The translations under genes were made by a program, and so were the position numbers. DNA of 64,000 nt from Bacteroides sp. CAG:927 (lineage in GTDB: Bacteria; Bacteroidota; Bacteroidia; Bacteroidales; Muribaculaceae). The stretch lies in the NCBI GenBank assembly GCA_000431155.1, contig HF985624.1, forward strand, positions 1 through 64,000, in the 5' to 3' direction. Under the pieces are notes generated by a model. It saw nothing but the letters and a program-made list of their open reading frames with translations. It searched no databases and was not told where the DNA came from. This document shows positions 40,835-49,331 of this stretch, piece by piece. Each line of letters opens with the position of its first letter. The first letter of the stretch is position 1.

Positions 40835-42115
40835 ATGAATACGCAGACTATTGATTCCTATCAGCCCGAGACGATGGCGGCTCCTTCTGAGGCTGCCGTT
40901 TCGGAAAAGCCGGAAACCCATGCCGACAAACATATATGGGGGATATTTCTGTTTCTCTGTCTGATTTCAATAGTGGAACTGTACAGCGCATCGTCGCGAG
41001 AAGTGTCGTTGGGATCGTTCGGGGTGTATGGCCCTGTGGTGCGTCACGGCGGCATGCTCCTTGCGGGAGTGTGCATAGTATATCTGCTCCAAACAGTGCA
41101 TTACCGCAACTTCTTGCTCTGGGTGCCGGTTTTCGCCCTTGTGTCAGTAATCATGATGGGGTATGTAATGGTTAACGGCGAGATAGTGAACGGTGCGCGC
41201 CGCAGCATAACATTGCTCGGAGTGACATTGCAACCAAGTGAATTTCTGAAGTTCAGTGCAGCCGGAGTGATAGCGCTGATAATGAGCCGAACCCAAACCA
41301 AGGGTGGAGTGAAAAACAGCGGTGTGATATGGGCTGCGGCAATAGTGGCATTGTTTGGCGGAATGCTTATACGCCAGGGATTGACCAACACCCTTCTTCT
41401 GATGGTTATCTCAATGAGCATGATGCTGATAGGCGGTGTGCCGTTAAAGAAGTTTGCAATAGTACTGCTGTTTTATGCGGCACTACTCGGTATATTCAAG
41501 GCAGTAGGCTCGGGGAATGATGATAGTGATGTTGACCGTTCCGGTACATGGCAACAGCGCATAGAGCGATACCTCGGCGACGGTAAACCCAAGTACGAGC
41601 AGACAATCAATGCCGAGAACCGTCAGGAGATGTATGCGTTCATGGCACAGGCCAATGGTGGCGTGACAGGTGTGTTCCCGGGAAATTCGCGTGAGGCATC
41701 GCGTTTGCCGCTCGCATTTTCTGATTATATATATTCTATAATTGTGGAGGATACCGGTTTGCTGGGCGGTTTGCTGGTGCTGGTGCTGTATCTTTGGCTG
41801 TTGGCGCGAGCGAGTGCCATAGCATCGCGATGCACAAGAGCGTTTCCCGCGCTGCTGGTAATAGGTATGGCCGTGATGATAGTGATGCAGGCTTTGTTTC
41901 ATATAGCCATTGTCACGGGTGTGTTCCCTGTGTCGGGGCAGCCGTTGCCGTTGATTTCCAAAGGAGGCACATCCATACTTGTGACATCGCTGGCGTTCGG
42001 AGTCATGCTGTCGGTGAGCAGATTTGCCGTGCAGTCAAGCAAAAAAGCTCTGGCGGCTGAACTTGCCGAAGCTCCTGAAGGTGACAGGGCCGCTAACCCC
42101 ACCCAACTTTTGTAA
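40835..42115 (+). CDS. ftsW: Septal peptidoglycan glycosyltransferase FtsW
   Basis: A SEDS-family membrane enzyme of 426 aa that polymerises lipid II at the septum with FtsI. After a polar N-terminus of about 45 residues come some ten transmembrane segments. Family motifs include RRSITLLGVTLQPSEFLKF (with NGARR before it), AQANGGVTGVFPGNSREASRLPLAFSDYI and the end GVFPVSGQPLPLISKGGTSIL. The loop GNDDSDVDRSGTWQQRIERYLG lies in the large extracytoplasmic region. It ends 10 nt before murG. Confidence 0.96.
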   Translation: MNTQTIDSYQPETMAAPSEAAVSEKPETHADKHIWGIFLFLCLISIVELYSASSREVSLGSFGVYGPVVRHGGMLLAGVCIVYLLQTVHYRNFLLWVPVFALVSVIMMGYVMVNGEIVNGARRSITLLGVTLQPSEFLKFSAAGVIALIMSRTQTKGGVKNSGVIWAAAIVALFGGMLIRQGLTNTLLLMVISMSMMLIGGVPLKKFAIVLLFYAALLGIFKAVGSGNDDSDVDRSGTWQQRIERYLGDGKPKYEQTINAENRQEMYAFMAQANGGVTGVFPGNSREASRLPLAFSDYIYSIIVEDTGLLGGLLVLVLYLWLLARASAIASRCTRAFPALLVIGMAVMIVMQALFHIAIVTGVFPVSGQPLPLISKGGTSILVTSLAFGVMLSVSRFAVQSSKKALAAELAEAPEGDRAANPTQLL

Positions 42116-42125
42116 CACGAAGATA

Positions 42126-43253
42126 ATGAACAAACAAGCAAAAAATATAAAAACCAATACTCATCATCGTTTTCTGATAAGCGGTGGCGGTACGGGAGGT
42201 CATATATTTCCTGCCGTGGCTATTGCCAAGGCCATATTGCGGCGTGAGCCGGACGCAGAGATTCTGTTTGTAGGTGCCGAAGGCCGTATGGAGATGGAGA
42301 AAGTACCTGCGGAGGGGTTCAAGATAGTAGGACTGCCGGTGGCAGGGTTTGACCGCAAGCGCATATGGCGCAATTTCAAAGTGCTGGCAAAGCTTTGGCG
42401 CAGTATGCGCAAAGCCCGGAAAGTGCTCGCGGATTTTAGTCCTGATATGGCTATAGGTGTTGGCGGATATGCCTCCGGGCCTATGCTTAAAGCCGCGCAG
42501 AAGGCCGGCATACCTACCGTGCTGCAGGAGCAGAACTCTTATGCCGGCGTGACCAACAAGTTGCTCGCCGCCAAAGCCAAGGCCATATGTGTGGCATATG
42601 AGGGAATGAACAGATTTTTCCCTGCCGAGACGATAACGCTCACCGGAAACCCTGTGCGTCCTGCATTGCTGGAGCACCGTACCGATGCAGCTTTCGCCCG
42701 CAAGAAACTGGGGCTTGATCCGGAGCGCGATGTAGTGTTTGTGACCGGAGGCAGTCTCGGGGCACGGACAATTAACCGGAGTGTGGCTGCGGCTCTTGAT
42801 GCCATTACTGCTACAGGAGCACAGGTTTTGTGGCAAACAGGCAAACTGTATGCCGATGAGTGCTCATCAATAGCCCGTGGCCGCGATGATGTGCATGCCA
42901 TGCCGTTTGTGGCCGATATGGGGCTGGCGTACAGCGCGGCAACCCTTGTTGTGGCACGTGCAGGCGCAGGAACCATAAGTGAGCTGCAGCTGCTCGGAGT
43001 ACCGGCAGTGCTTGTGCCGAGTCCAAATGTGGCTGAAGACCATCAGCGCAAAAATGCAGAGGCTCTGGTAAATCGCGAGGCGGCAGTAATGATACTTGAT
43101 GCAGATGCAGAAAATCAGCTCGGCGATACAGTAGTGAAGCTTCTTAAAGACAAAGAGCGCCGCGAAACATTGAAAAAGAATGTGCGCGGCATGGCCATTG
43201 AAGGCAGTGACGATAAAATAGCAGATATAATATTCAATATTCTGGAAAAGTGA
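42126..43253 (+). CDS. murG: UDP-GlcNAc:lipid I N-acetylglucosaminyltransferase MurG
   Basis: A peripheral inner membrane GT28 enzyme of 375 aa that adds GlcNAc to lipid I to make lipid II. The lipid-facing glycine loop is ISGGGTGGHIFPAVAIA, with GVGGYASGP, QEQNSYAGVTNK, VTGGSLGART and the donor site RAGAGTISELQLLGVPAVLVPSP. I placed the start at 42126, because the longer in-frame ORF overlaps ftsW by about 90 nt with non-family sequence. The stop shares one base with the murC ATG. Confidence 0.97.
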   Translation: MNKQAKNIKTNTHHRFLISGGGTGGHIFPAVAIAKAILRREPDAEILFVGAEGRMEMEKVPAEGFKIVGLPVAGFDRKRIWRNFKVLAKLWRSMRKARKVLADFSPDMAIGVGGYASGPMLKAAQKAGIPTVLQEQNSYAGVTNKLLAAKAKAICVAYEGMNRFFPAETITLTGNPVRPALLEHRTDAAFARKKLGLDPERDVVFVTGGSLGARTINRSVAAALDAITATGAQVLWQTGKLYADECSSIARGRDDVHAMPFVADMGLAYSAATLVVARAGAGTISELQLLGVPAVLVPSPNVAEDHQRKNAEALVNREAAVMILDADAENQLGDTVVKLLKDKERRETLKKNVRGMAIEGSDDKIADIIFNILEK

Positions 43254-44641
43254 TGGATTTGAAGCGTAATATATATTTTCTTGGTGCGGGCGGCATAGGG
43301 ATGGCTGCCCTTGAGCGTTATTTCCTGAACGCGGGATGCCGTGTGGGTGGTTATGACCGCACACCATCAGCACTTACGGAAGCACTTGAGAAGGAAGGTG
43401 TGACCATAAACTTCACGCCCGAGGCTGAAGCCATACCTGAGGAGTTTCGCAATCCGGAAACAACACTTGTGGTATATACGCCGGCGGTGCCGGAGAGCAA
43501 CGGGCAGATGCAATGGTTTCGTGCCAACGGTTTTGAACCTGTGAAACGTGCCAAGGTGCTCGGGCTTATCACCGGGCAACTGAAAGGATTGTGTTTCGCA
43601 GGCACACATGGCAAAACCACCACATCATCAATGGCGGCGCATATTCTTCATGAGTCAAGTGTGGGGTGCAACGCATTCCTCGGCGGGGTGTTGCGCAACT
43701 ATAATACAAATTGCCTTCTCAATGCAGCTTCACCTTATGCGGTGATAGAGGCTGATGAGTATGACCGTTCGTTTCATCATCTGCACCCTTATGTGGCGGT
43801 GATAACGGCAATGGATCCGGACCATCTTGACATATACGGCACTCCCGAAGCTTACCGTGAGAGTTTTGCGGTGTTTACCGAAAAAATATTGTCGGATGGG
43901 AAATTGTTGATGCATACCGGTTTAGACCTTGTTCCCCGGTGCCCTGACAGTGTAGGCGTATTTACATATTCAAGAGACAAGGGTGATTTTCATGCCGAGA
44001 ACATACGCCGGGCTCAAGGCACAATCATATTTGATTTCGTTAACCCCGAAGGTATTGTGACCGATATAGAACTTGGGGTGCCTGTAGAGGTCAATATTGA
44101 AAATGCCATAGCCGCTATGGGTGCCGTATGGCTCACCGGAGAATTCGATGCCGAGTGCGTGCGCAGGGCCATGAAGAGTTTCAGAGGTCCCAAACGCAGG
44201 TTTGAGTTCTGGATGAAAGAGGAGGGAGCAGACGGTCAAGTGGTGATAGACGATTATGCCCATCACCCCATGGAGTTGAAACGAAGCATTGAGTCGGTAA
44301 AGGCCCTGTATCCGGGCAGGGAACTTACAGTGGCGTTTCAACCGCATCTTTACAGCCGCACACGTGATTTCGCCCCCGAATTTGCAGAGGCATTGTCACT
44401 GGCTGATAATGTGGTGCTTCTTGACATATATCCGGCCCGTGAGGAACCTATTCCCGGTGTGACTTCGGAGATAATATTCAAAGATATAACCTCGCCCCGC
44501 AAACAGCTGATTTCAAAATCGCAGCTTGTGAGCGTTATATGTGAGCAACACCCGTCGTTGCTTCTGACCGCAGGCGCAGGAGATATATGCAATTATTTGC
44601 CTGAAATAGTGGAAACTTTGGCTTCTAAAACTCAATGCTGA
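43253..44641 (+). CDS. murC: UDP-N-acetylmuramate:L-alanine ligase MurC
   Basis: The first Mur ligase, 462 aa, adding L-Ala to UDP-MurNAc. The N-terminus has YFLGAGGIGMAALERYF, the ATP site is FAGTHGKTTTSSMAAHIL, and IEADEYDRSF, AMDPDHLDIY, DDYAHHPMELKRS and FQPHLYSRTRDF follow. It starts at the ATG overlapping the murG stop (TGATG); a GTG one codon earlier is possible but less likely. Order in the pathway and order in the cluster differ, as is usual for dcw. Confidence 0.96.
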   Translation: MDLKRNIYFLGAGGIGMAALERYFLNAGCRVGGYDRTPSALTEALEKEGVTINFTPEAEAIPEEFRNPETTLVVYTPAVPESNGQMQWFRANGFEPVKRAKVLGLITGQLKGLCFAGTHGKTTTSSMAAHILHESSVGCNAFLGGVLRNYNTNCLLNAASPYAVIEADEYDRSFHHLHPYVAVITAMDPDHLDIYGTPEAYRESFAVFTEKILSDGKLLMHTGLDLVPRCPDSVGVFTYSRDKGDFHAENIRRAQGTIIFDFVNPEGIVTDIELGVPVEVNIENAIAAMGAVWLTGEFDAECVRRAMKSFRGPKRRFEFWMKEEGADGQVVIDDYAHHPMELKRSIESVKALYPGRELTVAFQPHLYSRTRDFAPEFAEALSLADNVVLLDIYPAREEPIPGVTSEIIFKDITSPRKQLISKSQLVSVICEQHPSLLLTAGAGDICNYLPEIVETLASKTQC

Positions 44642-45585
44642 TGAAACGTCACACGCTTTACTCCTTGTTGTTTGTCGTCGGGACACTGATTATGGTGGCC
44701 TATGTTGTGACGATACTGTGCTTTACATCCAAGGCCGGCAGCGAACGCAAATGCGAAGGAGTGGAGATTACGGTGAACGATACATCAAGGCTGAGGTTTG
44801 TTACTCCCCGCGAAATAGCCCGCGACATATTTCCGCTTATCAAAGGTGCAAAAGGCAAGTTCCTTGCCGATATAGACATAGACAAGATAGAGCGCACGCT
44901 ATGCGGAATTGACAAAATAGAACGCGCGGTGGTGACTGTTGGCACAGACAATGTGGTGCATATAGCAGTTGATCCTATGGAGCCGCTCGCAAGAGTGTTT
45001 GACTCGCACGGGTCGTCATATTATATCAATAAGGACGGCAAACGAATATCGGCCAACGCACGTTATTTCGTGGATGTGCCGGTGGTGCAGGGCGATTTTG
45101 TAGATTCGGTGTTCGGTGCCCGCGAGCTGTTGCCGCTTTTGGACTATATACAGAATGATTCGCTCTGGAACCGAATGATAACGATGGTTAAGGTGGATTC
45201 GCCTAAAGATGTTATACTTGTGCCCAATATCAGAGGGCAGGTGATAAATTTCGGAGAGCCGGATAATTTTGAAAGCAAGTTTGCACGTCTGAAAGTGATG
45301 TACACTGAGGTGCTACCGGAGCGCGGCTGGAATTTCTATGACACATTGTCGGTAAAATGGCGCGGTCAGGTAGTGGGCACACGCCGTCACAAGGAGTTGC
45401 CGCAACAGGTGGTAAGTGACAATATCGATGAGGAAGAAGTGGATGTAGGCACGATGCTTGCAGCCGAAGGGGTGGCCCCCGGCAGAGTGGCACTCGGAGA
45501 AAAGGCAAATAATGAGAAACTGATTCCTGCAGCCTACAAGGAAAAGGCAGATACAACAAAACAGAAAAATCAAAAACAAAATTAG
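44641..45585 (+). CDS. ftsQ: Cell division protein FtsQ
   Basis: A bitopic divisome protein of about 314 aa. A short basic N-terminus is followed by one membrane helix (LYSLLFVVGTLIMVAYVVTIL) and a periplasmic POTRA-like region (RFVTPREIARDIF...IDKIERTLCGIDKIERAVV) and beta domain. The tail after about 250 is hydrophilic and low in complexity. I favour the ATG at 44641, overlapping the murC stop by one base as in the preceding pair; an in-frame ATG at 44635 is the alternative. Slot and topology support the call more than residue identity. Confidence 0.9.
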   Translation: MKRHTLYSLLFVVGTLIMVAYVVTILCFTSKAGSERKCEGVEITVNDTSRLRFVTPREIARDIFPLIKGAKGKFLADIDIDKIERTLCGIDKIERAVVTVGTDNVVHIAVDPMEPLARVFDSHGSSYYINKDGKRISANARYFVDVPVVQGDFVDSVFGARELLPLLDYIQNDSLWNRMITMVKVDSPKDVILVPNIRGQVINFGEPDNFESKFARLKVMYTEVLPERGWNFYDTLSVKWRGQVVGTRRHKELPQQVVSDNIDEEEVDVGTMLAAEGVAPGRVALGEKANNEKLIPAAYKEKADTTKQKNQKQN

Positions 45586-45587
45586 AT

Positions 45588-46937
45588 ATGGAAGAAAAAA
45601 ATATTGTGGCCCTTGAAATAGGCAGCTCCAAGATAAAAGGAGCTGTGGGGCGTATAGACGATCTGGGCGTGCTGAATGTGCATGCTGTGGAGGAAGAGCC
45701 GATATACGACCTTGTGCGCAACGGGGTGGTCAGCAATGTGGAAGAGGTGGCCAATGTGGCCGCACGGATACTCGGCAGACTTGAGGCCCGAATGGCTCCC
45801 CGCAAAATTGTGTCGGTGTATCTGTCAATCGGAGGCCGCTCGCTTGGCTCGGTGCGCTGTGATGTAGAGCGGCAGTTGCCGGATGAGATGGAAGTGACGG
45901 AGCTGCTGCTTCGTCAGCTTAAAAATGAGGCTGCCCAGACTGATATAGCTGACCGTGAACTGCTGGAGGTGTTGCCCCGCGAATATCTCGTGGACAAGGT
46001 GGTGGCTCCGCGTCCACGAGGCACATGGGGTAGAAATGTGCGCATGAATGCCAATCTGCTCACTTGCCGTCCGCAACTCAAGCGCAATCTTGACCGAATA
46101 GTGACCGAAAAGCTCCAGCTTAAGGTCAACGGATATATAGTGCGTCAGCGTGCCGAAGGTGATCTGGTGCTTACCGATGAGGAGAAGCGTCTGGGGTGCA
46201 TGCTGGTGGATTGCGGTGCGGAAACAACCACCGTGAGCATTTATAAGAACGGCCGCATGCAATATCTGGCAACCCTGCCGTTGGGTTCACGCAATATAAC
46301 CCGAGATATAACAAAGCTCAATTACCTTGAAGAGCAGGCAGAAGAACTGAAGCGTGAGGTAGGTAACGCGCAAGGTGGCGCAGGAATGCCTTCATCCATG
46401 AACTCCGGTGTGGATGTTACGGCAGTGAATAATTACGTGAGCCATCGCGTCGGCGAAATCATAGCCAATATCAATGCTCAGATAGGTTATGCCGGACTTA
46501 AGAGTGCAGATCTTCCTGCCGGTATAATTCTTGTTGGCCGAGGTGCCCGTCTGCGCGGCTTCAGTGAAAGGCTGGCCTCGGTGACAGGGCTTAAGGTGCA
46601 TGGTGGCAACATTGTTGTGCCCCAGTTTGTGATTGCCGACACCAGAATTTCACCCAGCGACAGCGTTGATGTGCTGTCGGTGCTTTATGCTGTGGCACTG
46701 GCTGACGGAGCGGAATGTACCGTTGTGCCGGAACCTGAGTATAAACCGGAAGAAGTGCTGGAATATCAGCCTGAACCCGAACCGGAGCCTGAGCCTGAAC
46801 CTGTTTCCGAACCGGAGCCGAAAAAGAAGGGCGGCTCTAAAAAGCCGAGCTTTTTTGGCGGCCTTGGTGAAAGAATCGTGAAGCTTCTCGGCGAAAATGA
46901 CGAGGACGATGATGTGCTCATAGAAGATAAAGACTAA
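45588..46937 (+). CDS. ftsA: Cell division protein FtsA with extended C-terminus
   Basis: The actin-like protein that ties FtsZ to the membrane, 449 aa. The N-terminus VALEIGSSKIKGAVGRI is the phosphate-1 ATP loop, with LVDCGAETTTVSIY and GIILVGRGARLRGF later. From about 385 the protein leaves the usual fold: a Pro-Glu repeat linker (QPEPEPEPEPEP type), a basic patch (KKKGGSKK), an amphipathic helix (SFFGGLGERIVKLLG) fit for membrane binding, and a strongly acidic end (NDEDDDVLIEDKD). E. coli FtsA ends at its amphipathic helix without this linker or acidic tail. Confidence 0.95.
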   Translation: MEEKNIVALEIGSSKIKGAVGRIDDLGVLNVHAVEEEPIYDLVRNGVVSNVEEVANVAARILGRLEARMAPRKIVSVYLSIGGRSLGSVRCDVERQLPDEMEVTELLLRQLKNEAAQTDIADRELLEVLPREYLVDKVVAPRPRGTWGRNVRMNANLLTCRPQLKRNLDRIVTEKLQLKVNGYIVRQRAEGDLVLTDEEKRLGCMLVDCGAETTTVSIYKNGRMQYLATLPLGSRNITRDITKLNYLEEQAEELKREVGNAQGGAGMPSSMNSGVDVTAVNNYVSHRVGEIIANINAQIGYAGLKSADLPAGIILVGRGARLRGFSERLASVTGLKVHGGNIVVPQFVIADTRISPSDSVDVLSVLYAVALADGAECTVVPEPEYKPEEVLEYQPEPEPEPEPEPVSEPEPKKKGGSKKPSFFGGLGERIVKLLGENDEDDDVLIEDKD

Positions 46938-46970
46938 ATTCCCCACATCTTACATTAAAAACAAAAAGAT

Positions 46971-48299
46971 ATGTATCAAGATAGTGAACTCAACAATCTC
47001 GCGGACCAGATAAGCACCGGCGATACCAACGAAAACAGCGAGCAGGATATCATAAAGGTGATAGGTGTGGGCGGCGGTGGCTCAAATGCCATCAGCCACA
47101 TGTTTCGTCAAGGAGTGGAGCATGTGATGTTTGTGGTGTGCAACACCGACCGTCAGGCTCTTAAAAATTCTCCCGTGCCTACAAAAGTGCTTATCGGCAA
47201 CGGACTCGGCGCGGGCAACAAACCCAAGGTGGCAGAAGAGGCTGCCGAAAAGGATATTGAGAAGATACGTGCACTGTTTCAGGACAATACCAAGATGGTG
47301 TTTATCACAGCCGGTATGGGTGGCGGCACAGGAACAGGTGCGGCCCCGATAGTGGCACGTGAAGCCAAGGCACGCGGTCTGCTCACGATAGGTATTGTGA
47401 CTATACCGTTTATATTTGAGGGTGACAAGAAAATCAACAAGGCTCTTGACGGTGTTGATGAAATGAGCAAATATGTGGACGCACTGCTTGTTATCAACAA
47501 TCAGCGACTTGTGGAAATATACGGAGATCTTGATTTCATAAATGCGTTTGCCAAGGCTGACGATACGCTGAGCACTGCCGCGCAGTCAATATCGGAGCTT
47601 ATCACTGCCGACGGGTATATGAACCTTGATTTCCACGATGTGGACACCACGTTGCGCAATGGAGGAGCTGCCATAATATCCACCGGTTTCGGCGAGGGTG
47701 AGAATCGTGTGACCATGGCTATTCAGGATGCGCTGCAGAGCCCGCTGCTCAAGAATCGCGATATATACACCAGCAAAAAGCTTCTGTTCAATCTATACAT
47801 CAATCCTAAAGCCGAGCAGAAATTCACTATGAATGAAATGCGCGACTTTGATGAATTTGTGTCTGGAATTTCAGATGTGGATGTGATATGGGGTGTGGCG
47901 TATGATGAAAGCCTCGGAGACCGTGTAAAAGTCACCATTCTCGCATCGGGATTTGACATAACTATCCGGGATGAGGAGAAGAATATGAAATCCGGCGGCC
48001 AGAATGCTTCGCGTGGCAGGCAGCAGCCTTTCACTCCCAAATCCACGGGTGCCGTACCTCCTGCCGCAGACCGCATAGCACGGGAATACGGGGAAACACG
48101 CACAGCGTACATAGTGCTTACTCCGCAGCAGATGGATGACGATGCAGTGATAGAGGTACTTGAGAAATCGCCGGCTTATAACCGTGACCGTAAGATACTT
48201 GACAATATATCGGCCAAACAGACTCCTTCGGCGGCTTCAACACCGCAGAGCGGGATGCAGGGACATAACGGTATGGAAATCAAGTTTACCAATGAATAA
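46971..48299 (+). CDS. ftsZ: Cell division GTPase FtsZ
   Basis: The tubulin-like GTPase that forms the Z ring, 442 aa. GTP binding is at VGGGGSNAISHM, the tubulin signature is GMGGGTGTGAAPIVA, and the T7 synergy region is YMNLDFHDVDTTL. After the core (to about 325) comes a variable linker, then VIEVLEKSPAYNRDRKIL and the end NGMEIKFTNE. I do not see the classical D-I-P-x-F-L C-terminal peptide, so the partner-binding tail seems lineage-specific. It closes the dcw cluster before a terminator. Confidence 0.98.
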   Translation: MYQDSELNNLADQISTGDTNENSEQDIIKVIGVGGGGSNAISHMFRQGVEHVMFVVCNTDRQALKNSPVPTKVLIGNGLGAGNKPKVAEEAAEKDIEKIRALFQDNTKMVFITAGMGGGTGTGAAPIVAREAKARGLLTIGIVTIPFIFEGDKKINKALDGVDEMSKYVDALLVINNQRLVEIYGDLDFINAFAKADDTLSTAAQSISELITADGYMNLDFHDVDTTLRNGGAAIISTGFGEGENRVTMAIQDALQSPLLKNRDIYTSKKLLFNLYINPKAEQKFTMNEMRDFDEFVSGISDVDVIWGVAYDESLGDRVKVTILASGFDITIRDEEKNMKSGGQNASRGRQQPFTPKSTGAVPPAADRIAREYGETRTAYIVLTPQQMDDDAVIEVLEKSPAYNRDRKILDNISAKQTPSAASTPQSGMQGHNGMEIKFTNE

Positions 48300-48326
48300 C
48301 GCCTGAAAAGGCATTTGCATAATACG

Positions 48327-48372
48327 AAGCCTGTTGCCAGAAGGTTATTTACCGGTGGCGACAGGCTTTGTT
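48327..48372 (+). terminator. Intrinsic terminator at the end of the dcw cluster
   Basis: A 13-bp stem with one G-U pair (AAGCCTGTTGCCA with TGGCGACAGGCTT) and a 16-nt loop, then TGTTATG. The T run is short, but the stem is strong and lies 28 nt after ftsZ, just before the convergent phospholipase. Confidence 0.7.
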
Positions 48373-48384
48373 ATGTATAGAGGA

Positions 48385-49227
48385 TCAGTAATCGCTGAAC
48401 AGGCGCGGCTTGATGACGATGCCTACACGCACGGTGGAGTGAAATTCCTTGTAGGCAAGAAGACCTTCGCCATAGCCGTTATAGAACTGGAGAAACAGAC
48501 ACTGATTGTCGCGCTTGAACAGCCGGTAGCTTATTTCAAAGATGGCGTTGTAATTTAGTTGCCAACCGCGTCGTTTGACGAGTGTTATGCCGAACCCGAG
48601 GCGATTGTTGAGTGTGGTGAAATTCATACCTGTCTGGTAGATTCCGCAGTAGTCAAGAATGTCCTTGTTGTTCTCACCGTCAACAATCGGTATCCAAACT
48701 TTGCCATGGATAACAAATGACGGGTCAATGATGATGTTGGCACCAAGCGACACCTTGTTCCATGAGCGGGATGCCGCACCGTCGCGTCCGTTGCTTTCGT
48801 GCTCGAGCATAAGCGTGAGCTTGCCGATGAAGCGATTTTTTACGAATATCGGTTTTGCAAGTCCAATTCCGGGATTGAAGTTGAGATCGGTCATCGGCAT
48901 TGAGCGTTCAAGAACATTCCAGAATACTTTCTGCGAATAGAAAAGGTAGAGGTATGTGCCCCATGGAAGTGTGGATTTCGTGAGCCTTTGGGCTATGGAA
49001 ATCTGAAACTTGACATTGGAGTTCTCACGGGAGGGCTTGGAATTGACAGCGGTGCCGAATACAAAATAATTGTCTTTGTACAGGCCGAAGAAAGGTTGAT
49101 TGTCAAAATCGCGGCGAACGCTGTCGGAGTCAATTACTCCCTGCACATCGGTGATCTGCGCCCGGCATACGAGAGCAGATGTTGTCATGACGATAAAAGC
49201 AAGGAATATTTTAATAATCGGCTTCAC
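48385..49227 (-). CDS. pldA: Outer membrane phospholipase A1 (OMPLA/PldA family)
   Basis: An outer membrane beta-barrel phospholipase of 280 aa with a signal peptide (IIKIFLAFIVMTTSALVCRA). The catalytic residues stand at H143 and S145 (EHESNGRDG) and N157 (SRSWN), counted from the chosen start; YSQKVFW matches the family's YTQ-x-W strand. I chose a GTG at 49227 because a TATCTTTG promoter box ends 5 nt before it, and a longer ATG-started frame (49278) would begin upstream of that box. The enzyme degrades phospholipids misplaced in the outer leaflet. Confidence 0.85.
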   Translation of the reverse strand: MKPIIKIFLAFIVMTTSALVCRAQITDVQGVIDSDSVRRDFDNQPFFGLYKDNYFVFGTAVNSKPSRENSNVKFQISIAQRLTKSTLPWGTYLYLFYSQKVFWNVLERSMPMTDLNFNPGIGLAKPIFVKNRFIGKLTLMLEHESNGRDGAASRSWNKVSLGANIIIDPSFVIHGKVWIPIVDGENNKDILDYCGIYQTGMNFTTLNNRLGFGITLVKRRGWQLNYNAIFEISYRLFKRDNQCLFLQFYNGYGEGLLAYKEFHSTVRVGIVIKPRLFSDY

Positions 49228-49232
49228 AGGCG

Positions 49233-49240
49233 CAAAGATA
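49233..49240 (-). promoter_or_regulatory. -7 box of the phospholipase gene
   Basis: The minus strand reads TATCTTTG, exact to TAnnTTTG, then 5 nt to a GTG codon in frame with the phospholipase. It decides the start and predicts a leaderless GTG-started message. Confidence 0.55.
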
Positions 49241-49284
49241 CTCACTTTCCGCCATATTAGAACACGGGGTGAGAGCAAAAATCG

Positions 49285-49315
49285 TTGTTCACTCCGCCTT
49301 TTTTATTTACCTTTG
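49285..49315 (+). promoter_or_regulatory. Promoter of the DUF4369 lipoprotein gene
   Basis: TTG (49285-49287), exactly 20 nt, then TACCTTTG (49308-49315), a full consensus promoter 16 nt before the ATG at 49332. It supports that start over the ATG at 49269, which lies upstream. Confidence 0.75.
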
Positions 49316-49331
49316 TGGAAATTGTCAAGAT

